From the NCBI RefSeq assembly GCF_019578655.1, contig NC_063264.1, positions 12,565,213 through 12,629,212 of the forward strand: DNA of 64,000 bases, given 5' to 3'. Under the pieces are notes generated by a model. The model saw nothing but the letters and a program-made list of their open reading frames with translations, ran no database searches and was not told where the DNA came from. Positions 11,259 to 20,163 of the stretch are shown piece after piece. Position numbers and translations under genes: made by a program. How positions within the stretch are numbered: position 1 is the first letter of the stretch; each line of letters opens with the position of its first letter. The DNA is from Ricinus communis. Lineage: Eukaryota > Streptophyta > Magnoliopsida > Malpighiales > Euphorbiaceae.

Positions 11259-12022
11259 ATTGTCCCTTTCTTCGAAAAGATTCATCCTCAAATCTTGTTC
11301 ATTGAAGTATGAGATGAGAACCTCTTTCCATACCTTTACTCTTCCATGCTCATCCACCACATGAAGACAAATGACATTGATTGTTATGTAATTGCTAACT
11401 TCAAATCTATAATAAAAGATTGAGTAAGAGAATCATCATTGTTAATTAACAAATTACAAAACAACTTTCCATTTATAGAATTTCTAACACTATTTCGATC
11501 GGCTTGCATAATTTTCTTGAAATATTCTTCCACCAATAACATAGGCTAAACAATTGACTCAATTTCATATTTAACATCTTTTGTTAGAGTCAATATATGA
11601 ACTTTATCATTCACAAATATCTCCATCATTATTTATGACAACAATATATGTGGGGTCATCATCAATGGAAACTTGTTCATCAAATTTGGGAACTTTAAGA
11701 ACTTCATGGTTTTGCTCCTTAGAAACTTCTTGTTGTTGCTCCCTTTATAACCTATCATATATTTCTTGTAACATTTCCACATCTTCATATTTTTACACTT
11801 TGGGATAGTGTTGTTGTCGTCTTCTAGAATTCCTTTCCATTCGATCAAGATGCCCATTCAGCTTATCAAATTTCTTCTCCATTCTTTCAAGCTGATGTTG
11901 AACTTCGTTAAAATAAAACTCCATGCTTTGGAATATCTTCTCTCTTTTTTATACTTTTTCTTATATCAACAATAAAGCAAAGATAGATAGATCAGATTTA
12001 GAAACTTAGTTATGATACTAAA
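11259..12022 (-). pseudogene. Compact element array: internal region ii, possible novel ORF
   Basis: This 764-base internal region is read on the minus strand. A degenerate iMet primer site (gtatcataactaag) lies at 12005-12020. An ATG near 11922 opens MEFYFNEVQHQLERMEKKFD, then KLNGHLDRMERNSRRRQQHY, a heptad-like charged stretch suggesting a coiled coil of roughly 40 residues. After a stop it continues as DEQVSIDDDPTYIVVI, LTLTKDVKYEIESIV and INGKLFCNLLINNDDSL. The segment 11360-11260 reads WKEVLISYFNEQDLRMNLFEE and runs into LTR ii. There is no Gag zinc knuckle, protease or RT. Several stops make it a pseudogene, but the same layout in region i argues for a real ancestral protein of about 230 residues. 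Function unknown; a Gag-like role is a guess. Confidence 0.65.
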
Positions 12023-12975
12023 TGATGTGAACCTTGGCAACTTGTGACAAGACCGAACACGTGGAATTGGATTAAGATTCCCAAGAAAGTTAAATCCGAA
12101 CTTTGATGACCTTGACCCAAAGATGACTTGTATTTTGAATCTTGAAATAAGAAAGATTGTTGGTGCCACACTCAAGAAAGGTAGACGGTGAGTGATAAGT
12201 TGCTATTAAATGGCACAAGAACAAGTTCTTGTTAAGTTCGAATTTCCTCCAAAGAACCAAGCAAGAATAACTTTCACAAATATCTTTAACTCAAAATATT
12301 CATTCATTCATTCATTCCTTAACTTGTTCCATTCAACTACATATAATTTAAGTAGACAAAGAAATTGCCCCAATTTTCCATTTGCATAAAGGAAATAAAT
12401 TAAATAGAAATAAACTAAAGTATATGCTAAATAGAAGTTTTCTAAATAAATAAAATAAGGAGCTATGCTTATTCAAGAAATAATAAAAAACCTATTCTAA
12501 AAGAAAATAATAAAAGACTTCCAAAATAACAAAATAAGAAGCCTAATTAATTTAGTCAATCATAATCAAGAAAGATATGGTTAAATCAATCAAGATTTAT
12601 TCCTAAATGATAAGATATACGGCTGCCCCATTATTTCCTCTTTGAAGTTAGCACACTCTTAAGTAGAGCAACATACATTAGGCGCCTTCTTTTGGTTTTC
12701 TCTTCAAGGAAATTCGTTTAGCCCCTTCCTTTTCAAGCCCAAAGTGTGTCATGCCTTGAATAAGCCCAAAAACAACCCCAAATAATCATGCACGGTCTTG
12801 GCTAACCTTGGGCTGGATATTTTCTTTCATAATTGGATCTTCTACTAAGGCATTTGATATTAGCATTACATGAATTTGCCTAAATAAGGAAAATTGATTT
12901 CTTTTAGATAATCTTGCCATATATAAAATCTCATGCAATTTAAAAGCTTTAATTATTCTTATTGGATCTACATCA
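12023..12975 (-). mobile_element. Compact element array: LTR iii
   Basis: Complete LTR of about 953 bases, from TGATGTAGATCC (12975, minus strand) to GGTTCACATCA (12023). A short (attc)n run lies near 12298-12316. The 25 bases between 12975 and the element at 13001 do not continue the internal region, so this is the outer left-hand LTR on the minus strand. The host sequence appears to be the LTR of the integrase relic at 18809 onwards. Confidence 0.85.
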
Positions 12976-13000
12976 CTCTTTATGTGGCTTCAAAGGCTTG

Positions 13001-14422
13001 TGATGTGTGTAAAATACACACATCTAAATGGGGTTTTTAAGATTGATTTTATGGATATTTGGATGTGAATTGGTCCCAACACTCACCCTATGCGTCTGTT
13101 TGTGTACATTAGGTCCAAAAGAGGTTAAAGAATGATAAAAGGAAGAATTGGAGCATAATTGGACGTCAAAGCTGCCGAAACAAGCTAAGTACGAGCATGA
13201 GGAAGTTGAACATGGCCGTGTTGGTTTCAACACTGGCCGTGTTCCCAACACGGGCATCAATACGGTCGTTTTGGACATCAAAGAAGAAGTAGATCTTATG
13301 GAGCACGGCCACAAAGAGTAACATGTCCAGTAACACCAAACCGTGTTCCCAACACGGCTAGGAATATGGCCATGTTCGCGGCAGCTAGACAAATTAATTA
13401 AAAGAAAGAGCAAGGGGAAAGAAGGAAGAGCGGGGGAGAACGTTCCAAACCCTAATTTTTATCTCCCCAAGGGTTTTCTGAGCTGGAACCAAGGGAAAAG
13501 GAGACTTGGATCAAGGTTTCAATCAGATTCCCTTCAAGGATTAAAGATTGGGCGAGGTTCGTTGATTGGTTTTCAAATCGAGCAAGAGGAACAAGAATCG
13601 ATTCAATTCGAGCAAAAGAATTTGGGGCTGTTTACTCTCATCCAAGGGTGTAATCGGGTTTTCTCTACCTTTACTCATTGTTGTAATTGAATTCTTATGT
13701 ATTTTGATAATGAACATGATTAGCTATATTGATTAAATCCGTTGGGATTTCTTTACTATGTTGGCTTAGTATTATTTTGTTGGATTGTTTGGGTTAGTTT
13801 TGTATTCTTCTTGCCTTCAGTATTAATAAGATAATGCATTGTTCATGAGACGTTGTGAATTGTGTGTTTAGATTGCTTTATGTGATTGAGAAGTCCATTT
13901 GGCAATTGGAATTTTGAATAGCAAGAACTGGTTAATAATCGCTTAGAGAGAAGGATAATTAACTAGCCGGATTAAGAATTAACAAAGCTTAATAGAGGCG
14001 GATCAAAGCTTAATGCTAATTTAAGAATCAATCGTTAGGAAGAGATTCCAACTTTAGGTTATTAGATTTAGGAATACGGTTATCTCGAGAGAGAAACCGA
14101 ATTCGTCCACGGGTAGCATAATTAGACTCACCAATTCTTTATCTTTTGTTTGATTACCAACTAGTTTAGGTTCCCTTTGGGTTTGCTTTCTTGTCTTGGT
14201 TATTTTAGTTATCAATTACTCCTGCATCTCCCTTAGAATTTAGCTTGTAGCTATTAGTTAGTTTAAAAATTATTCATCACTCATTTTAGGTTAATGTAAC
14301 AAAGAACAAAGGAGTAACTCTGGGCTTTCACTTTCCTGAGGAATACGATCTTGATACTCGCTATTAGTGCTAGACTGCATCGATAGGTACACTGCCTTAG
14401 ATTGTATAGATAGCAACCATCA
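13001..14422 (+). repeat. 5' LTR of element D
   Basis: Starts TGATGTGTGTAAAATACAC and ends ...CAACCATCA. It contains the palindrome-rich cacggcc/ggccgtg words at about 13200-13380 and the terminal block around tgcatcgataggtacactgcc (14376-14396). The first 20 bases hold a small inverted repeat, GTGTGTAAAATACACAC. Confidence 0.93.
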
Positions 14423-14428
14423 AGTTTT

Positions 14429-14446
14429 TGGCGCCGTTGCCGGTGA
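14429..14446 (+). other. Primer binding site, tRNA-Asp
   Basis: TGGCGCCGTTGCCGGTGA begins seven bases after the LTR. It complements the 3' end of plant tRNA-Asp (...CCGGCAACGGCGCCA) with mismatches only near its far end. This primer is typical of Athila-type elements. Confidence 0.9.
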
Positions 14447-15800
14447 ATGTTTGAAAATTATAGTGAAATTTGCTATTCGTTCATTTAGCAATTTTTATTT
14501 ATTTATTTATGTTTTGTTTGTATATATTTATTTAGTTAAGTTTATGATTCAGGTAGTGAATGATAAGGAGGTTCAATGTTAAATTCAAACTCTTTGTATG
14601 ATGCATTGGAAAATGGGATTTGGAACCAAGAGAGTGCTAAAAATTGGGATACCCATGCATCTTTAGAAGCTCGAGTGGAATCGTTTTGCAGCGCTACCGA
14701 TCAACTCTCCACTCCTATCCTTTCATCTCAAGTTTTTAGTGAATTTTGTTATGGTTTACATTTGAGTAATGATTGTCCATTTTATAGTGATGTTGCTCAT
14801 TGTTCTTATAACTATGAATAGGTGAATTATACGGGAAGTTGGCCAAATGACTTGTATGGAAGCACCTACAATTAAGAGTGGAGCACTCATTCGCCCTTTA
14901 GATGGAGCTTAGATGGCCCGAACCACTGAATCTCAAAGAACCACATCGGAAATTTAATCTTGCACCTTCAACTCAAGATGAAGAGTTAGTGTCAGAGGAG
15001 CTGATGATGAGGTTCATTACAAGTCTTGATGATAGATTCAAATAAACAGAGAGGGCACTTGAAAGTCAACAAGCCTCAATTAAGAACATAGAGCATCAAG
15101 TAGGCTTGATCTTCAAGTTACTAGCTGAAGAGCAATTGGGAACTCCATCAAACGCTACTGAATTTGAGGAACATTTGAGCGCCATCACTTTGCGTTCAGG
15201 TGAGAATTTTTCTAGTTTGTCTACTATGTTTGATGATGATGCTTCTGTGCAGGACGATTTCTTGAACATGGAGATGGAACTAGAAAAGGAAGAGGCGAAC
15301 ATGATTCCTCTAAAAGACTATCAACAGGAATGTATAGTTGATGATGCTGAGTTGTAATTAGAGGAATTCTTGGTGGATTTTCCATAAGTCCCTTGGATGA
15401 TGGAAGATGAGCACGAGTTATCTAATGAAGAAGTCTTCGAGGAGCTCGAGTTTCTTCTAGCAAATGAACCAAGCCAAGGACTGGAGAAAACCATTGAAGT
15501 TCTTGAAGAAATTGCCCTACCGTCGATCCTTCCAATTGGTGAAACTTCAGCTTTCAAATTGGAAGAGCCCCAAGAGCATCATGACTACATCCAATTATAC
15601 GAGGAGCGAGTTTTGCCCATCATACTGGCAGCTTGCTTGATAGTCGAGAAGAGGAAATTGACGATTATCCCTCTAAGCGGATACTTAAAGCTATTTGCTT
15701 AGAAGAAGGATGGATGGTCGTCGATCACGCCCGTTTGCTTTTCACCATGAGTCCAGCTAAGAAGACTCATCATATAAATAAGAAGCGCTTTTGGGAGGCA
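14447..15800 (+). pseudogene. Athila-type Gag / pre-protease relic in element D
   Basis: A leader is followed by an ATG at 14576 opening 81 codons (MLNSNSLYDALENGIWNQES), then stops. A second open block (15106-15354) includes EEHLSAITLRSGENF. AITLRSG is the conserved word in the linker between Gag and protease of Athila elements. A third block (15397-15699) is acidic (EDEHELSNEEVFEELEFLLA) and reaches VLPIILAACLIVEKRKL, the segment that precedes RT in Athila. The frame then breaks, and RT is missing. Acidic residues are strongly enriched throughout. Gag core and zinc knuckle are not recognisable. The relic is probably transcribed leader material rather than a made protein. Confidence 0.7.
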
Positions 15801-17359
15801 CCCCAATTTTTTTCTTTAATCTCTAATATTTTAACCTTTTATTTTGAAACATTTTATTAGTTTTAATTTTCATATTTTATTTAATTTTTATTTCAGTTTC
15901 GATTTTAATTCTTTATTTTATTATTTGCGTACCACTCCTCTACCATGCATCACCAAATACTGATATACCTGTTGATGCACCTCCTTTCACTCTGGAGCTA
16001 TAGTCAGGCCAGTATTAGTTCTTTTTCCTTTTTGATTTCTTATATTTTGTACACTGAGGACAGTGTGTCCTTCAAGTGTGGGGTGGGTGATATTTATCCC
16101 ATCTCAATTATTTGTTTATTCTTTGTGCAATTTTTTGTAAAATTTTGAAAATTTTTCACTTTAATTCGATGCTCTTACTGTTGACTTGCTTTTGAAATCC
16201 TGTTTATGTCCATGTGATCGGGTAAAACCGATAGTGTTGAGTTTTGCGGAAGAATGTAAGATAATAAGTTTGAGTTTTGCACTAAGTTGCTTTAGTTTAT
16301 TTAATTATGTTTTGATGATTTTTGTTTGGAACCTACTCAAAAGCACACTTGTGAGAAATTGAGCCTAAATTGTAAGCATACACTTTATATGCTTGTATTT
16401 ATTTCTTGTTGAGAGTGCCGCCATCGCCTTTACTTTTAGAACTTGCTCGGTAATGCTTATGAGGGCCATAAGGAGAGTTTAACACTTTAGTATGATAGAG
16501 GCACTTAGGTTTTTCATTCTAGCCAAATAGCTTTCATTTGTTTATTAATTCTGTAGATAACCCCCTCTTTCACCATTTTTTATCATATTTCATTGCCACT
16601 TAGTTTTATTCTGCTTTGGTTTATGATTCTGCACATGAGTTATTTTTATTGGGAATATTTATCTTAGAAATAGCGTTGGAATCTTGTAGTAGCTTACTTC
16701 AATCCAAAAGAACATGTTCTTCCCTTATGAAAAAAAAGAAGAAAAAAATATAATAAGAAGAATAAGAGGGAAGGGTGATGAAAAGAAAGAAAGTAAGTAA
16801 GCTAATTGTTTAATTGCTTCTCGGAGTTTACATTTTGACTTGATTCCTATTTCCCACCTTGGACTACTGTCCATTGTTTACCCCTTGTGATCATTGTGGC
16901 TTATGTGCAGGTCATGTATTTCATTGCAGAACACCATAGGTTCAACTCTAACCAAATTTACCTACCCCTACCTAATCCTCATTACAACCTTTATAAAGAC
17001 CTCTTGATATGGTTGTTGACTCTCCATAAGTGGTAGGAGTAGGATTTAAGAGCAAGCATATAGTAAGTAAGGTAGCAGTTGATGTATTGAGCGATTAAAC
17101 ATTACCCTTTAAACACTTTGAGTGATTTAGAGTGAATCTGGTGAGGAGTTGGTTCTGAATAATTTTGTTGAGACAGTGTTTTGTGAAGTATTGGTATCTT
17201 GGTTGTGATACTTGAATTGATTGCTTCGTTTCTTTTTGTTTGACTTACGCTTGTTAAGGATATGTGCAGGAGCTCTCTAGCTTGTCTGTCAGTTTAAGTG
17301 TTGTTCCTTAGTGGTTTATTTTCCTTATTTTACTTTTGATTGCTTGAGGACAAGCAATG
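15801..17359 (+). other. 3' noncoding region of element D
   Basis: No coding signal. It opens with AT-rich sequence. At 16051-16085 it carries ACACTGAGGACAGTGT, a perfect 6-bp inverted repeat with a 4-base loop, followed by AAGTGTGGGGTGGG. A second TGAGGACA...AAGTGTGGGG copy ends the region next to the LTR. The same plan is seen at 33211-34661 and 37215-38690. A long A/G run lies at 16729-16800. Confidence 0.8.
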
Positions 17360-17378
17360 AGCTAAGTGTGGGGTTATT
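17360..17378 (+). other. Polypurine tract of element D
   Basis: AGCTAAGTGTGGGGTTATT directly precedes the 3' LTR start TGATGTGCG. The core AAGTGTGGGG is the same in the elements at 34647 and 37220. Confidence 0.8.
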
Positions 17379-18808
17379 TGATGTGCGTAAAATACACACA
17401 TCTAAATGGGGTTTTTAAGATTGATTTTGTGGACATTTGGATGTGAATTGGTCCCAACACTCACCTTATGCGTCTGTTTGTGTGCATTAGGTCCAAAAGA
17501 GGTTAAAGAATGATAAAGGGAAGAATTGGAGCATAATTGGACGTCAAAGCTGCCAAAACAAGCTAAGTACGAGCATGAGGAAGCTGAACATGGCCGTGTT
17601 GGTTTCAACACTGGCCGTGTTCCCAACACGGGCATCAACACGGTCATTTTGGACATCAAAGAAGAAGTAGATCTTATGGAGCACGGCCACAAAGAGTAAC
17701 ACGGCCAGGAACACCAAACCGTGTTCCCAACATGGCCAGGAATACGGACGTGTTGGCGGCAATAGGGGGAATTAGTTAAAAGAAAGAAGAGAGGAAGAAA
17801 GAAAAGAGAGCGGGGGAAAACGTCCCAAACCCTAATTTTTCTCTCCCTAAGGGTTTTTTGAGCTGGAACCAAGGGAAAAGGAGACATGGATCAAGGTTTC
17901 AATCGGATTCCCTTCAAGGATTGAAGATTGGGCGAGGTTTATTGATTGGTTTTCAAATCGAGCAAGAGGAATAAGAATCGATTCAATTCGAGCAAAAGGA
18001 TTTGGGGTTGTTTACTCTCATCTAAGGGTGTAATCAGGTTTTCTCTACCTTTACTCATTGTTGTAATTGAATTCTTGTGTATTTTGATAATGAACATGAT
18101 TAGCTAGATTGATTAAATCCGTTGGGATTTCTTTACTATGTTGGCTTAGTATTATTTTATTGGATTGTTTGGGTTAGTTTTGTATTCTTCTTGCCTTCAG
18201 TATTAATAAGATAATGCATTGTTCATCAGATGTTGTGAATTGGGTGTTTAAATTGCTTTGTGTGATTGAGAAGTCCATTTGGCAATTGGAATTTTGAATA
18301 GCAAGAACTGGTTAATAGTCGATTAGAGATAAGGATAATTAACTAGCCGGATTAAGAATTAACAAAGCTTAATAGAGGCGGATCAACGCTTAATGCTAAT
18401 TTAAGAATCAATCATTAGGAAGAGATTCCAACTTTAGGTTATTAGATTTAGGAATACGGTTATCTCGAGAGAGAAACCGAATTCGTCCACGGGTAGCATA
18501 ATTAGACTCACCAATCTTTTATCTTTTGTTCGATTACCAACTAGTTTAGGTTCCTTTTGGGTATGCTTTCTTGTCTTGGTTATTTTAGTTATCAATTACT
18601 CTTGCATCTCCCTTAGAATTTAGCTTGTAGCTATTAGTTAGTTTAGAAATTATTCATCACTCATTTTAGGTTAATATAAAAAAGAAAAAAGGAGTAACTC
18701 TGGGCTTTCACTTTCCCGAGGAATACGACCTTGATACTCGCCATTAGTGCTAGACTGCATCGATAGGTACACTGCCTTAGATTGTAGCTAACACAATTTA
18801 GCCCATCA
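17379..18808 (+). repeat. 3' LTR of element D
   Basis: 1430 bases, TGATGTGCGTAAAATACAC to ...TTTAGCCCATCA, matching the 5' LTR throughout. The target duplication GCTTG follows at 18809-18813. Confidence 0.93.
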
Positions 18809-18975
18809 GCTTGGCCCAAATAAATTGAATAAGACCATTTAAGGCCTCCTTCATTCTCTTGGCTCTAGCTCTTGTAATTACGCCTTCCTTGATGAATAAT
18901 GGATCACTTAAGCTTGGAACTTGATCTTCTTAACTTAGTTCACCACTTAGTTATTTGGACTTTGGGGTTACATCA
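18809..18975 (-). mobile_element. LTR fragment of the integrase relic, split by inserted elements
   Basis: Minus-strand start TGATGTAACCCC at 18975 follows a purine run at 18976-18995. The pol frame continues into it as ITRARAKRMKEALNGLIQ near 18820-18890. Element D interrupts it at 18808. Its remainder is not contiguous on the other side, because the compact array ends at 12975 and only 25 bases (12976-13000) separate the two. Confidence 0.7.
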
Positions 18976-20037
18976 TTCCCCCCTCTTCAAAAGGATTTAT
19001 CCTTAAATCAAAACCTATATCGAAGAGAGTTCAATTAGCAACATTAAAAGTAGCACTAACATTATACTCACTAGGTAAATCAAGTTTGTAGGCGTTGTCA
19101 TTGATCCTTTTAACTACTTGAAAAGGACCATCTCCCCTTGGGAGTAATTTAAAATGCCTTTGCGCGGGAAACCTTTCCTTTCACAGATGCACCCAATCCC
19201 AATCTCCATGCTCAAAGATTACTTTCTTTCGCCCTTTGTTAGCTTGAGTAACGTATTGCTCTATTTTCTTCTTAATGTTTATCCGCACCTTCTCATGCAA
19301 TTGCTTCACATATTCGGCCTTTCTTGTAGCATCTAAATTAACACGCTCATGGATGGGCAAAGGAGATAAATCTAATGGAGTTAAAGGATTAAAATCATAA
19401 ACAATCTCAAAAGGTGAATACTTAGTACTAAAATGCACACTCCTATTATAAGCAAATTCAACATGCGGCAAACATTCTTCCCAAGTTATTAAATTTTTCT
19501 TAATAATAGCACGCAAAAGAGTAGACAAAGTTCTATTAACCAATTCCACTTGACCATTAGTTTGTAGATGACAAGTAATAGAAAACAATAGTTTAGTGCA
19601 TAACTTACACCACAAAGTCTTCCAAAAGTAACTCAAGAACTTAGCATCTCTATCACTCATAGTTATGCGAGGCATGCCATGTAAACGCACAATCTCCGTG
19701 AAAAACAAATCAGCTGTTTGTGATGCATCATTGGTTTTATGAGATGGAATAAAGTGTGCCATCTTAGAAGACCTATCAACAACCCACATATATTGAATCT
19801 TTACCACTCCTAGACCTAGGTAAACCAAGCACAAAGTCCATGGAAATATCAATCCAAGCTGTACTAGAAATAGGTAATGGTGTATACAACCCATGGGGTT
19901 TAACCTTTGATTTGGCCTGTTTGAAAGTAATACAATTATCACATATTCGCACAACATCACAGTTCATATTAGGCTAAAAGAAATGTTCATGCAACACATT
20001 CTAAGTCTTGGCAATACCAAAATGGATGATAGATGGC
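18976..20037 (-). pseudogene. Ty3/gypsy integrase, best-preserved copy
   Basis: Minus strand. A broken zinc-finger region with HFGIAKT near 20030 leads to [18 protein letters not shown] near 19920. After one frameshift near 19780 a long open frame to 19181 covers the core. It shows [16 protein letters not shown] and [17 protein letters not shown], then [15 protein letters not shown] for the second acidic position and [20 protein letters not shown] for the third. The tail follows: [19 protein letters not shown] and [13 protein letters not shown] polypurine tract (18976-18995) precedes the LTR. RT and RNase H are missing: the sequence jumps at about 20038 straight to leader sequence. Confidence 0.85.
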
Positions 20038-20163
20038 AGCTAGGTCTTCAAAGGAATGGGTGAAAAAAAAATTAAGGTTGTAGGACATAAATTTTAACAC
20101 AAAAATAATGAAGATATCAAAGGATAAATAGAATCTGATTTAGTGCCTAAGCTCTGATACCAA
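20038..20163 (-). other. Leader and tRNA-iMet primer site of the relic
   Basis: The minus strand reads TTGGTATCAGAGCTTAGG at 20146-20163, an intact tRNA-iMet primer site, followed by about 110 bases of AT-rich leader before the integrase relic. The 5' LTR that should lie beyond 20163 is missing; the 1-kb repeat starts within about ten bases. Confidence 0.8.

Larger units (their letters stand above)
13001..18808 (+). mobile_element. Complete Athila-like non-autonomous LTR element (family D)
   Basis: This 5.8-kb element has two LTRs (13001-14422 and 17379-18808), a tRNA-Asp primer site, an internal region of only about 2.95 kb, a polypurine tract, and a perfect 5-bp target duplication GCTTG at 12996-13000 and 18809-18813. 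In the first 150 LTR bases I count six differences, so it is the youngest insertion in the window. It has Gag and pre-protease relics but no RT, RNase H or integrase, which makes it a LARD-type passenger that needs an Athila element elsewhere. It sits in the split LTR of the relic at 18809-20163. Confidence 0.93.

Noticed and set aside
13343..13690. 115-codon frame in the 5' LTR of element D as a gene
   Set aside because: It lies wholly inside the LTR, and the matching stretch of the 3' LTR is broken by differences such as aggaataagaatcg at about 17965.
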